From the NCBI GenBank assembly GCA_015680905.1, contig CM027385.1, forward strand, positions 84,279,501 to 84,343,500: 64,000 nucleotides of DNA, read 5' to 3'. A program made the translations under genes and the position numbers. The notes under the pieces were generated by a model. That model was given only the letters and a program-made list of their open reading frames with translations, did no database searches and had not been told where the DNA came from. This DNA is from Coptis chinensis (taxonomy: Eukaryota; Streptophyta; Magnoliopsida; Ranunculales; Ranunculaceae). Below are positions 33,359 through 46,206 of this stretch, piece after piece (position 1 is the first letter of the stretch; every line of letters begins with the position of its first letter).

Positions 33359-36300
33359 CTACTTTGGTCTAGGTAGTTCCCTCTCAAATCCTCTTGGGTT
33401 GAAAACCGGAAACTGATTTGAAGACGAAGCCTTTCCCATCTTAGTTTCCTGATGCCAATAACCATCTCCCTCGTTATCTTGTCTAATACCCATACTAGCC
33501 ACACTTCTAGGACCATCCCTTAGTGGAGCACTTAAAAGCGGACCTCCAAAGAAAATACTCTCTCCCGTGTACATCAGCTTCTCAGGTTGCTGTACCAAGG
33601 CATTCACTGCAGAAGAAGATTCTGGTGGTGGAACAACAGGCTTCCTACTTGTTTCAGCACCGGTGTTTGTCATAATAACTTGCAACGCAGGACCCAGCCT
33701 CGATTCGTGAGAAGCTTCGATGGTCCTAGTCGATACTGGGATTGACACATACCTACCAGCTTCCTGGTCCCAGACAACAGACGTCCTTTTAGCATCTCTA
33801 TAAAGAGAATTCGGTGGTGCCAGCAACATGGGATCACTAGTACTACCCCTTTTCATGATTTTGTCATCAAATTCTGAGTTGGATGAATGAAACATCGGAT
33901 TGTTGGGGTTGTTGGAAGGAACTGCGTTACTAGTAAAAGGTTGACTGGGAATAAAGCGAGGTGCTGTACTTGTGGGATTTGAAGGGCCTGACATGTGTTT
34001 TAGTGGAATAGGACTAAGCTTAACCGATTCATGGATGTGACTTGGACTGCTGAAACTACTCACACTCTGAGTTCCAGTTTCATAGTCATCCTGGCTACCA
34101 TGACTTGGTGTATACACATTTCCATAAGGAGACAGACCCAGCTCATTCTTTGATATTTTATTTCCTCCTATGTCAGTGCTGACACTGCTTCTAATGCTCA
34201 TGTTCTCACTGGAGCTCAGATCAGGGTTAAGCGAATGGCGGCTTTCCACTGGACGGAATACAGATGAAGATGCCCGAGCTTTAGCAGCCGCTCGCATAGC
34301 CTCACTAGAATCTAGCTTTGCCAACTTCCAAGCGCTCATACGGACAGGTCTCTTAGGCTGCTTGTCTCTTCGTTCAGCAAATCCAGCTGCATCTGGATCA
34401 ACTGTTGATGGTACCATCCCAGGATCCAAATGGGGAACAACTTCTTCCTGACATGACAAGTTTGAGAAGAGTATTAAGATAATTACAACATGTACCAAAA
34501 CCAGGAACAAAGAGATACATGACATGATCGTGCCATCTCAACACACTATTCTAGACTATTGAAATGTTGTCCCACGTCAAATGAATGCAGCAGATTATAA
34601 GCTCTTTTTGATGCAATCTACTCAGTCTTAATGCACCGACACTTGTATTCTGTGTCACATTTTCTATGCTGAACATAATGGCTCTTAGGAAAATATATAG
34701 TGTATTTTGAGGATTATACCTGATAATCCACAAAAACCCTTGGGGGGGTACACCATGCACCCTTGTACTGCAGACCCAGTGAACTTCCTCCACTTAAGCC
34801 AGTTGTAGCAGACCCTGAAGGAGAATACTGAAGAGTTGGCATTTCATCTACGGATGCTCCACCAGGTGCCTCACTCATGGCCCTCATTGCCACAACATAC
34901 TCATAGGTTGTTATACCCTGTGGGTGAAGAGCAAGGGAAAAAACAAACCACAAAGTTAGACTCCAAATAGGCTTATCATTGCATCAATAAATTTCCATTC
35001 ACAGGTGCTCTATGCCCCAAACCTTTCTTATCAGTATTATGTGAAAAAAGAAAAGTTCGCCCAACGGTAGACAAGCCAGCAACGAAACCGCGGAAAAAAC
35101 AGCCTGCATAAGGCATAATGTAAATTAAATGGTTAAACTATCAAGTTTGGATCTAGCCCTACTGAAAAACTATATGTTTAATGACGAACATGATTGTATC
35201 AATTTGAACACACAACACCAGCCTTTGGTGGTTTCTCCACACCATTTTCCTCCCAACAACAATCTCCATTTTCTCAACAGACTCAAAACTCAACTGGCTT
35301 TGGTTTTCAAACTCCTCAAACATCATCATTGTTTAATATTACCCCACCTCAATTTCAATCAATTTGAACACACAACACTGAGTTGTAAACTTCCAGGTTC
35401 ATACAGATGTAAAGGGAGTAAAAAGGATATGAATAGGCAGGCTAGGATAATAACAATCTATAGTCTTGTACTGAACCCATATTCCAACTTGGAAAAGAAA
35501 ACACAATCCAACAAGATCTTAATATCTAGTTTACGTCTTCGAAAGGACTTTTGAGAGACTATAAGAATGCAGTAGCGAAGCCTCGTGACGATGAAGAAGT
35601 TGTCTTTTGGTAAATCGACTTGGATCTCCCATGTGTGGCCTATATATGAGTCAATGTGGTTAATAGCTGCAGGAGAAGATCTAGTTTTGCAAAATATGTA
35701 AAGTAAATTGAAACTCAAATATGTTATTGCAAGGCTTCAAGGTTTGTGGTTAAGTCAGTTAAAAATAGTGGTTTTCCTTCTCATTCAGGTCCTCTTATTC
35801 CAGAGATTGCAGCAGCTAAGCTATCCTAAATACTTTAAATAATTACATTTTATACTAGCAAACACCCCCCTTTCTTTCCGTGGGAAGGACCCATGCGGCG
35901 CGTGTATACCATAGGCGATCAAATAGTCTTTATTCTTGTTTATACGAAGGGTACCTTAAATTCAAGGTGTTTGACATAGGAGATATACCACGAGAGTTGC
36001 AAATGGTGCACGAGAGAAACCATCTCCAAGCCTATCCTTTATTTGCCTATTCATATCATGCTTATGCACAAAGCAATTCACAAGAACAGCAATACCAACT
36101 CCAGCTTCAATCACAAGCTGAAACCAAAACATGAGGGCCATCAATTATAAAAAGTCAAGCAAGGCCTCAGTTAAACACGCAGAAAGATGACATAGCTTTG
36201 ATGCATACCCAAATGAGACTTGTAGCCATAAGTGATATAAAGGTCACATAATTTTTTCTCCCAACACAATTGTTAAGCCACTGCATGCAAATAATTTAGA

Positions 36301-39005
36301 GACTTAATCACTTATATATTCTGATCAATCAATTATTCAGATAATATACATTTATCACGCATCCACAATGATTAAATTACCCGACAATGGTGATCAAACC
36401 CATCCACACATTTATCACAACTTCTGCAATGTTTGCTGAATTTCTGCACCTGCAACGTAAATAAGAGGTTTTGTAAATAATAATAGATTGAAGAAATAAA
36501 TGTCACAGACCGTGTTAAAACAGCAAATCCGTAATATGGATGCATGAAGTAATGTCAATGCAATAGTATATTGAGTTTCCATATGGGCTATGAGAATTTA
36601 TAATTCCAAAACAGAAGCAGTTACTTTTTTTTCATACCGAGATGAAACAGCTCCAAAACTAGAATTTGTAGTGATTAGTGAAACCCATAATCTTTTAAGC
36701 CAACCAAACATAATAATCTAGTTATTGCTATTCCTTATCCAGTTCATTGCTCGGGCCCAAACACGAAGTAACCAATTTTTTTTGTTTTTAGCATTAATGT
36801 TTGTATCAGGGAATAGCTAAATACAATATTCAAGTCTAAAATTATGCTTTTCCATCTCATTTAGAAAATATATTCCTATCCCTTACGTCTAGCTATTTTT
36901 CTTGACTTTCTAAAAAACCGATTCCCAAATAAAAAACAGTAAAGTTGAAACCATCACCCAGGGAATACAACGAACAAAATAAATAAATAATAAAAGTAAA
37001 AAGATAACAAACAATATTAAAGAAAAAAAAACTTTAATTACTCAAAAACCAACTTTATTTAGACGTTGTATGAAAATAAATTTACCAAGAGTATTTAAAT
37101 TAATAATACTAGGCTCCTAGCTATTATTCCAAAGGTCTACGGAATGGGCTTGACTTTTAAGTGTTACACTTGTGTTTTAAGTGAACTCAAACTATGCTTG
37201 ACTATGAGATGGTATATGGATTTTGGGCCTGATTACAAGGTAAGACCTGGAACATGCACAAAGCTGTACATTCAGGTATTACAACTCTGAATTTCTTGCA
37301 GATAACTGTAAAATATTTTACTGTTTGTCCTACTTAACAATTGAAATAGTAGAAGATGGCTCGCTTTTCAGATACATAATAAATGAGTTTGACCAAGTTC
37401 ATCAAAGTTCCAAAACTCATTAACAATAGACTAAGACAAGAACTTCTACTAGTAGAAGCTACCTCAGCATTGCAGAGTGTACAGAACAAGGCAGCTTCCC
37501 CTTCACCTTGTTGCTCAGTGCACCTTCCAAGTTTGCAGCAATCTTCAATCACAAACAATGCACAAAAAATTCCCCCAACATTACATACAGATGATGGCCT
37601 ATGACTTGCAGGACCTGTCGGAGTGTCTATCCTATTAGCTTCTGCAGCATAACCCTTCCTACTGGAGTCAGCACCTATAGAACTTCTAGAGGCTGATGAT
37701 GGTGAAGAATATGGACGATTTCCAACTTCGTCAAAATTACCAGGAAGGTTCTTAGCTGATAACGGATTTATGTCGGGTTTAGCATCAAACAATGATAAGA
37801 TTCCAGGATCTGCAGGATTAATTGCCGTAGACCGGACATAAAGAATGAAAACAAGCAGTGCCTGTATTAACATAACGAGAGCAAGGCCCAGTAAATATGA
37901 TTAGAGGCTGAAATGGAGAATTTGTATATAAGAAAAAACAGTGGAAATTTTGAAGTATCAATTTCATATGATCTGCCAAAAGACATACCCCAGGAGTTAT
38001 TATTAAAAAAAAAAAAAAAAGAAACATACCACAGGACTGTAAATGGCAATTGAAGCATACTCCAAAGCACGGCTTCCAAGGAATGGGGCAAAGAAGAGAT
38101 AGAATGCGATAACCAGAAAGAAGAATACGGAAATTGCAGCAACCTACATATGAGAAACATTAAAAAAGGTAAGAGATAGAATTGACTTGAAGCGTAATGA
38201 AGAAACAAATACTAATGCCTTAGTAATCCAAAATAAATAAATTGTCAAGCGAGAAATGGAGTGTTATTGTCACGCTAATATAACAATATAACCCTCATGG
38301 AGTGTAATTGTGCCCTCACGAAAGAGTGTCATAGTTTTAGTGTGTCATTTAATGTTCCTTGCTCTGCTTAAGCATCTGCCTGAGATAAGCATTAAAAGCC
38401 ATTCAGGCAATATAAGGCTTGTGTGTATTAAACGTGTCTTGCACCTCAAACACATTGTTGCGATAAACCTACCAAACACAGAAAATTTTAAACCAAACAT
38501 ACTAGAACTACCCTCTCCTCTCTACAATCATTATCTTATCCCATCTGAATACAATAAACACATAAATCACACCTTGTACAACAGGAGACAGTCTAAAATA
38601 CCACCCAACACTATACAGAAATGTATCGTGTGCGAAACTTAGAACCTTACCCAAGATTATCAAGGTAGTTAAAAAGGCACAGAGGGTTTTGGCAAATGGA
38701 ATAAATAAGTCCTAACATCTCAGTCCCATATCTTCCTATCAAACCATTCAAACCTCTGTAGTTTTAGTCCCTACACTTTTCCAAAAAGAGATCACTCAAA
38801 TTCATTTCAAAACCAGAAACCTATATCAACTCTCCCTCCATTGCCAAAATTTTACTATTCCCTCATATCATTAAACACTATATATTGCTTCATACTGCAC
38901 ATTAGTATATTTATAAATAAAAATAATGAGTCCTAGTAAGTTATTAATGTAAAATGTGGACAAGGAAATAATGAATACCTGAAAGTGTGAGCTGGAAGTT
39001 GCCAT
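33359..39005 (-). CDS. PAT: DHHC protein S-acyltransferase (PAT21/PAT22 type)
   Basis: Nine minus-strand exons: 39005-38979, 38143-38030, 37861-37463, 36449-36381, 36280-36209, 36117-35989, 35103-35023, 34917-34720 and 34447-33359, in phase, 725 aa. The enzyme attaches palmitate to cysteines of membrane-associated proteins. Visible are two N-terminal membrane spans (about 10-30 and 40-62), then the cysteine-rich domain [17 protein letters not shown] with the catalytic DHHC at 199-202. Two more spans follow (about 215-245 and 272-293). The cytosolic tail is a long serine/proline-rich region, probably disordered, containing [20 protein letters not shown], which is typical of the PAT21/22 clade. 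The clade's usual start [15 protein letters not shown] is present at 39022 but is one base short and out of frame. The ATG at 39005 gives MATSSSHFQ in frame with exon 2. Confidence 0.9.
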
Positions 39006-39022
39006 CCATGCTTTCTCACCAT

Positions 39023-39969
39023 TTCTACTACTACTTGTCTGTCACTGAAAAATGATAAAAAAATTATCTTTACTCAAAAAACTGCAAAGCAATAAGCAAA
39101 TATAAACACCCCAACACTGAAAACCTCTCTCTTTGTGTGATCAAGTGTTTTTTTTTTTTTTTTTTTTTTGCCAGCTGAAAAAAAGGCAATGGAGTTTTTT
39201 TTTTTTTAGAGTTTCAAGAAGAAGAAGAAGACAAGAGTTGACCTCAAAACTAGTTTGGTGACTGTGGTCACTGGTCAGATTTTTTTAGGTACGATATATA
39301 TATATCATTGATTTCAACACTGTTATGGTCTGATATTTTTGGAATTTTGAAACATTTCTTTGAGATTTTTGGAGTTATCAGGCTGTGACTCTTTTCTGAA
39401 GTTGGATTTTGTTGACCTGCAGGTGAGCCTGCAAAGTGCAAACCATGATGTGGTCCAAATGAGAAGGCTGTTAGTTTTGTTCACCAACGTTTTCTGTGCA
39501 TCAACTAATTTTTTTTTCAATTATTGTTCTGTCCTCATATCATATGGCCACTAGATAAGTTACATTTTGTTTTCCAAGTGAAATGCCTGAGTAAAAGAAG
39601 ACAGAGTCCAGCAAAAAGGTTGGATAGTTTTGTCCCCAACAACAGTTTGTTGGGGAGTGGTTTCAATCTTGTATGATTGAAGCTTATGGTTGGTTTGGGT
39701 CTCAATCTTTTCTTATAAGCAATGAGAAAAGACTCCACTCATGCAAAGTGCAACAATAATGAGAAGCAATAGACATACTAACGAAATTAAAGAAAGTGAT
39801 AATTCAATTCAGCTGTTGTATACACCTTTAGACCGAACACAGTAGTTGCGTTCAAATAATTGAGACTGTTTATTCCACAAGTGCGTTGAACAACAATAAG
39901 TTATTCATCTTTGATTCTTTATGTTCCCATACAGAAAATTATGGTATGGGAATGCTGATCATAGATGCA
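39023..39969. other. Spacer between two minus-strand genes
   Basis: Contains the 5' flank of the S-acyltransferase gene, a T-homopolymer of about 20 at 39150 and a second T run at 39198. No gene is supported. Confidence 0.5.
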
Positions 39970-42832
39970 TTATAGTTTGCTGGTTGGGGTCCCAACAGGT
40001 GCTTCTCTGGATCTACGCTCCACTGCTCGTGATATTTCTTGTACCACCTTCTTTTGGATATGACGTGGCCGGCTTAACCATAGACCATTATCAACAACCA
40101 ATGTCGTTCCATTGACGTATTTACCTAGTGCATTAAACAGTAGGCAACAGATAATTATAAACAACAAGATATATTCGCCATTTCAAGATTAAAAAAAAAT
40201 GAGGCACAAGAAACACGGTAGTGTGGATTCACCATTTAAAATAAGCACCTCACAGATCAAACAAGTGTGAACACTCAATTAAAAGGAGATGTGCAAAACA
40301 AAACAAAACAAAACAGAAAAGAACAATTTAGTGATGAAAGCAATTGAAACTCAGGGCCAGTTACAAGTGCACAAAATAATGGTGGTAAAAAAGGAATACC
40401 AAGAATTAAATGTAGAATGTAAGATGACTAACCGGCATCAGATGCAAGGTAGACAGCAGCCATAGCAATATCCCATCTCTCCCCCAATTTGTACAAAGGC
40501 AACATGTCTCCAATTTTGCTCTTTGCTTCATCGGGTCCAAGTTTACTCATACCAGGGGTACCTTCTATAGGTCCTGGTGCAATCCCATTGACTCTGATAT
40601 CATAATCAGTGCCCCACTCTAGTGCCAAGCTCCTCGTAAGGCTATCGACAGCTGCCTGTTGGAAAGAGAATGTTGTAATGGAATGATGAAATCAAAACTA
40701 TAAGTAGATGACTACGATTGTAAGACGAGCAGAGATTTCAAGAAACCTTGGCAGCAGATACGTGGATTTGATACCAAGATGCTGTATAGTGCAAAGTTGC
40801 ACTTATGTTCAAAATTGTTCCACCAACAGCCGAGTCTCTCCCTGGTCCTCCTTTCTTGAGATATTTTAAGGATTCATGGCACATTGTAAATGTGCCTACA
40901 GAATCAATATCCAGAACTGCAACATTTGATTAGAAAGAAACAAAGGATTTAGTGCATACCTTAATGGAACAAAAACCAAGTGATGAACAAGCTTTTAAAG
41001 TTATGTTCTTCCACATTCGAAAAAATTAATTTCTGACTTGTTACTGTTTCATAGGGGAAACTGGAACCTGGATCAACTTCACTACTACAAACCGTTTTGC
41101 AGTCGACTGGAATCCAGACTAAGGGGTTACGATAATGTTAACTTGTGGGAATTACAAACTCTTCAATCAAAGTTGTCATCAAATCTCATTGAATTAGTAT
41201 TTCAAAACTAGAGCTCCCTTTAGAAGCATTTCATACTTACAACTAGTCTAAAAACAGCGACAGGGCTAAGAGCATGTTTCCAAGAGTATGGCATTAAATC
41301 AATTGTGTTTGCCTGTTTGGTGTGTCATTGAGTTAAAAGTACATATTTGAAATCATTGTCTCGTCCTACTCCAAAGATTCTTTCACTGAGAACCTCAGCT
41401 TGTCAGGTTTTATCTTACACCACATAGTATGTTCTTTATCTTGATCAGGTTCGAATGTAGTAAAATAAAATTTAGAGATATATAGAGAATTTCTTCAAAT
41501 GTATAAGTATGTAATAGTAACAACAAAAGAACTGACCATATCACATTTCAGGCTATGTAGTTACTAGCACAGGTGCTGTGTAACCTAGGGGATAGGCATG
41601 AGCCAATGTGTCCTTAGGCAAGAGGCACAATGGGTGAACCTAGAACCCAGATAATGAGCCAAGGCAAACTTGACTACATAGATTTCAGGAAGGACTTCCA
41701 AGCTTTCCAACAAGCATCTCCAAACGATAAGCAAAATCCGCAAATCTTGTTTCCTTCTGACCCCACTACTCAGGTTTATGAGACCTTAAAAATGCTAATG
41801 CCCACAAATAATGCTTGAGCACATGAAGTTTATAGTTATAGAATTATAGATTCTATGCATTTAATGTGCTTATATACATGTTTTGCTTCAGGAAAGAGCA
41901 AAATAAATTAGACTAGGAACAGTTTTAAGTACCTATTAACCATGCAGGAGATTGTTGCAGGAATTTTGACCAAATAATTTCATATGCAAAAAAACTATGC
42001 AAAGATGGTGCACCTGTTCGAAATCCGTTTGGGGATAGATCTTCCGCAGGCACAAGAAAATTTCCAGCTGCACCATTAACAAGAATATCAAGCTTGCCAA
42101 AATGCTTCACAGTCATTTCCACAACTCTGGTTGCATCCTCATTCTTGCGAACATCTCCCTCAAGCCCAATAGCCTACCACGCAAAAAACACATTGTGACA
42201 TATAACCACTACTATTTTGGTTTTGACCCCCTACATAAGGCCTTGCCATTTACCCTATACTAAGGAATTTCCTGAAACTTTTTGACCTTGTAATGCATGC
42301 AACTTTGCAAAATCTTCAGCATTATAACATATAAGCTCAATGGACTTCATTCGTATACGAATACACAATAATAAAGTCCACGTGTTGTCCTGCCTTACTA
42401 GTGTCCAAGAAGGACAAGAGTTTGCTTATATAGCACTACCATCAACAAAATCAGAGTGATGTATAGATAACTTATATATGTTGGTGGGTGCAGAGTCATG
42501 TTCCATGACTGAGTGGTCATTGCCATATCAGAAACAACCAACAACCGTCCTTAAAGTGTCATATTCTATCTCAATTTACTCAAAAAGCAACAAATTAACA
42601 CGAAATATGCAAAATGATGAACCTTAATTCCTTGGGCCTGAAGTTGAGAAACAGCAGAATCAAGGACATTCCTACGACGACCCATGATAGCAACAAAAGC
42701 ACCATGTTTGCCAAGCTGAGTGGATATCTCAAAACCAATTCCAGAACCCCCACCTGTTATTAATGCTACTTTGCCTTTCAATATATCATCTTTGAATGGT
42801 GAAATTGAATGAAAATGAGATAAAGACTCCAT
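39970..42832 (-). CDS. SDRB: Peroxisomal 2,4-dienoyl-CoA reductase (SDRb-like)
   Basis: Five minus-strand exons: 42832-42623, 42173-42014, 40916-40747, 40655-40433 and 40124-39970, giving 305 aa. An in-frame ATG at 42847 would add five residues. The short-chain dehydrogenase signs are clear: the NAD(P)-binding TGGGSGIG (26-33), NGAAGNF, ISATLHYTASWYQIHVSAAK and NGIAPGPI. The protein ends in SKL, a type 1 peroxisomal targeting signal, so it should act in the peroxisome matrix. Close family members reduce 2,4-dienoyl-CoA with NADPH during beta-oxidation of unsaturated fatty acids; that specific activity is inferred from the similarity. All exon phases agree. Intron 2 is the longest (about 1.1 kb) and holds nothing recognisable. 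Confidence 0.92.
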
Positions 42833-42847
42833 TTTTATTTTTCTCAA

Positions 42848-44085
42848 AAACCTTCACTTTCTCTCTCTTCTGTTTTTAACTTTTTTTTTTTTTTTATTTT
42901 ATTAATTACTTCGTTTTAACAAACTAATAATTTACTTGGCCAATATTTCATCCATAATAATTTGTTAACATGTGGTGTTAAACAAAAACAATAATTAACT
43001 TAAGAGGGCATCTAGGGTACATCACGATGTATGTGTGCGTAGGAATGAGAACCGTTGATAGTACTTCTTTATTGCAATACACACGAATCTCCTGCCTACT
43101 GCGCATAAGAGAGAGTGGGGTAGTCAATCGATCAATCGAGGCCACTCATCATAGCAAAAGATGCGTGTGTAATTGCATCACGAAGTATTGTGCAAAGGCC
43201 CAGATTCATGCTTACCGATGCAGCAGGTGTATTCTATAATTGCTATTAACTTAACTATGACAGACAAGGCAAAGTTCCAACTTAGAGTGTCTCAAATTTG
43301 AGCCATAAACTTGTAGAATCCATTTCATAACAGGAGTGTTGGCAATATTTACAACAATTATTCTTCTTGAGATTTCAGTAATGTGATAATGATTATTTTG
43401 AATTCCAAATAAGAGTGCATTTCAATGTAGTATCCAGGGGTAAACCCACAAAATATATTTATGGGGCAAATTTAGTGCACTACTTAACTCAAAGTTGATA
43501 AACCACTGTAATTTTTTAAAACCAATGACCAAGAATGAGCATTCGGGCATTATATGTATGAACACTTCATTGTGTCCCGAAAAGAGAGGATCCATCCCCT
43601 ATGTATGAACACTTCATTGTGTCCTAGAGGATCCATCCCCTATTTATAGTTTTTTAGTAGAATGGGTGACCATGATCAATACAAATCTCTACACTATATG
43701 ATAGCTGTCTCGGCAACAACACCCTCACTTTCGAATAAACATATTTTAATTTTCATATTTATACAATTTAGAAAAACCTCCATTAAGTCAATGAAATTAT
43801 ATAATTAACCATTCTTTTTAAAAAGTTAGAAAAGCATCCCTTATGTCAATGAAATTATACAATTAGCCCTTAATTTTTTATACCGCTTCTTGAATTAGAA
43901 TTATAACCAAAGAGGCTACATACCGATCTCAATGGACATGTTTGAAGAATTTAGAAAACCGATGTGTAGTAGCACGATTTGCATACTTGTTAGCATATAA
44001 CCAGAGGTTAACTTCCAAAATATACTTCAGGAAATATATCTATAGACATTTTAGAAAGAAATCATAACAGTCTTCACAATGAACC
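42848..44085. other. Spacer with no supported gene
   Basis: AT-rich 5' flank of the reductase gene. A short direct repeat ('tatgtatgaacacttcattg') occurs at about 43554 and 43600. Open frames here are short and unmatched. Confidence 0.45.
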
Positions 44086-44101
44086 AACATATATTTTTGT
44101 A

Positions 44102-44533
44102 GCCGAAGAAGGCACAACAAAATCGTTTTTACAGAAAGCAGGCAATTAAATGCAAGTTCAGCCAAAGAAGCTGAACTGCTTGCCCTAAAGCAAGGGCTTG
44201 ATCAGGTTCTGCTCATGGGTATATCAAAGTCGATCGTTTGTTCTGATTGCCGTAACCGGGTAAATGTTGTCAATGGTGTCAACTTTGATCTTCCCTGGTG
44301 CATTCAAAGTCTTTTGCAATAGACTATATCTCTTACACATTCTTTAGAGTTTGTAAAGATTGTCTTTTGTCCTAGGCAGCTTCTCCAACTGGCGCATCTC
44401 CTGGCCGAAGAAGCAAAAGTTAATCCACACTCGAGTTGTAATAACTTAGTGCCTTATTTTGTCCAATGTTGTTTTAATCGAGTCCATTCTCTGTTTGCTT
44501 TATCTTAATGAAAGTCTCTATGTTTAAAAAAAA
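44102..44533 (+). mobile_element. 5'-truncated LINE, RNase H end, with target duplication
   Basis: The plus frame reads SSAKEAELLALKQGLDQVLL, then CSDCRNRV, HSLEFV and LAHLLAEEAKVN, the RNase H-like tail common in plant L1 elements. A poly-A stretch (about 44525-44535) ends it. The 16-base target duplication AACATATATTTTTGTA is found at 44086-44101 and 44534-44549. Internal stops show it is dead. The copy is only 432 bp. Confidence 0.8.
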
Positions 44534-44549
44534 AACATATATTTTTGTA

Positions 44550-45344
44550 AAGTTGATTTGAATGTTCACCCACTTATAAAAATAGTTGTGTAAAATAATT
44601 TTGCATCAACCTTACTTTTCCCATCATGGGATACACATTGGACCCTTGTCCTGGACTTGCCATTGGTTTGGTAGACCTGATCTTTTTTCAACATTTAGGA
44701 ACCGTATCTTTCACACAAGATTGACAAATTGAACTTTACATAAGTTGTTCAAAGTTTGGTCATTGCAAACGTGTATTTCTTCCCATTCAAAATATATATA
44801 GTTGTAGTACAAAAGTTATGAAGTACAAGGACAAAACCGTCACAGACGGCCAGAGCTTGTACTAACGAAAATTCACAATTCAGACTACCGAAATTTAACA
44901 GGTCAAAAGGCGAAATTTATACTGAATTTCACAACTCAAAAAGCTGAAAATAGAGTTTTTCTTGACAAATTTTGGTAAGACTAAAAATTCATCAAATTTT
45001 AGACACTTTATTAGAAAGAAATTCAGTCCTAATCTATTCGTAAATATTCTTACACTATGCAAAAAGTTATATCCTCGTTTGATATCCTTTAACTTATATA
45101 AAAATTGTTGTCTATTTTTAAAAATATTTAACGGTTTAGAAATGTCTAGTTTTTGCAATAATATTTTGTCAAATGTTAAAAATTGTCAAACGAGTTAAAA
45201 ATTTGTAACTATGTTATTTATGGTTAGTAGATTATATTCACACAAAATTATGTTTTAAATCATTTTGTAGATGAAGTTGTGGTTGTTTTAGATTTGGTCC
45301 TTATTTAAAATCTTTTTAAGAGCCGGGCTAATAAATATTTGAAG
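44550..45344. other. AT-rich spacer
   Basis: No recognisable gene or repeat boundary. Open frames on both strands (44895-45198) mirror each other and are AT-rich chance frames. Confidence 0.45.
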
Positions 45345-45940
45345 TGAAAATTTTATTGGTAATGATAACGAGTTTTACAAATAATTAGGATATACGTGAA
45401 AAACAAATTGCGCTACAAGTCATTCTTGAATGACAAATCCTATCATCCTAAATACAAACTTAGTTTGAACTAGTTGTCATTAAGTTAATTTTTTCGGTAA
45501 CTTAATATACACCAGTTTTTTGTTATTTTTATTTATTTATGAAGCGAACATTTTATCGATAATGATAACGAGTTTTACAAATTATTATGATTAATGACGC
45601 GTCAAGTTGTCTTCTTGTACAATTTCAATAAAGAAAAATCCTATTATCTTAAATAAAACTCGTTAAATCCTCATCATCCTTAAATAAAAATATCGTTAGA
45701 ATCTGAATTAAACAATGTTAGTTAAAAACATTCTTGTATTTCTCAATCTTCACCACTTCCCCCTCTCAAAGACTCTATTCCCACATTCTTGTATTTCTCA
45801 ATCTTCCATACCACTTCCCCCTCTCAAAGACTCTATTCCCAAATTCTACCAATAGAGAGATTCTAGTTACATCAACTCACACATGTTTTCTTTCAAACCA
45901 ACTGTAGATCAATACATCCGCAAAACCGTAGTGTCGTATC
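45345..45940 (-). mobile_element. RTE-type LINE 3' ends, nested, just upstream of RAN1
   Basis: The stretch 'attttattggtaatgataac' onward matches the 3' end of the RTE fragment at about 22205. The match begins again at 45541, so there are two partial copies in a row. Near the far end 'accaactgtagatcaataca' at 45896 matches 22581. A block of about 55 bp ('acattcttgtatttctcaatc' onward) is duplicated at 45728 and 45783. The copies stop about 270 bp before the RAN1 start codon, so they form part of its promoter region. Confidence 0.65.
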
Positions 45941-46206
45941 GATCGGTATTTCGATTGAAATCGACATTCCAAAAAGGGTACATATGTCAAAAAAATATAT
46001 ATATTCTCTCTCTGTCCACCAGCCTTCATCCACCCTTCCTGCTTCCACCTGCTCTCCTTCTCTTAAAATTTATATTCAAAACTAATAAAAACACACATTA
46101 TTAGTATCATCCTCAAAAAAAAGTCTCCTTTCATTCATTCATTCATTCCTCTGTGTTTGTGTTTTTTTCCCCATACTCAAAACACCATTCTTTCTTTCAT
46201 GCACAC

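Noticed and set aside
34170..34451. 93-codon plus-strand frame
   Set aside because: It is antisense to the last S-acyltransferase exon, a shadow frame.
35129..35554. 141-codon plus-strand frame
   Set aside because: It lies in an intron of the S-acyltransferase gene, has no family match and no splice or codon signal.
44895..45198. Overlapping frames on both strands
   Set aside because: AT-rich mirror frames rich in Phe/Lys/Asn; no family and no conserved motif.
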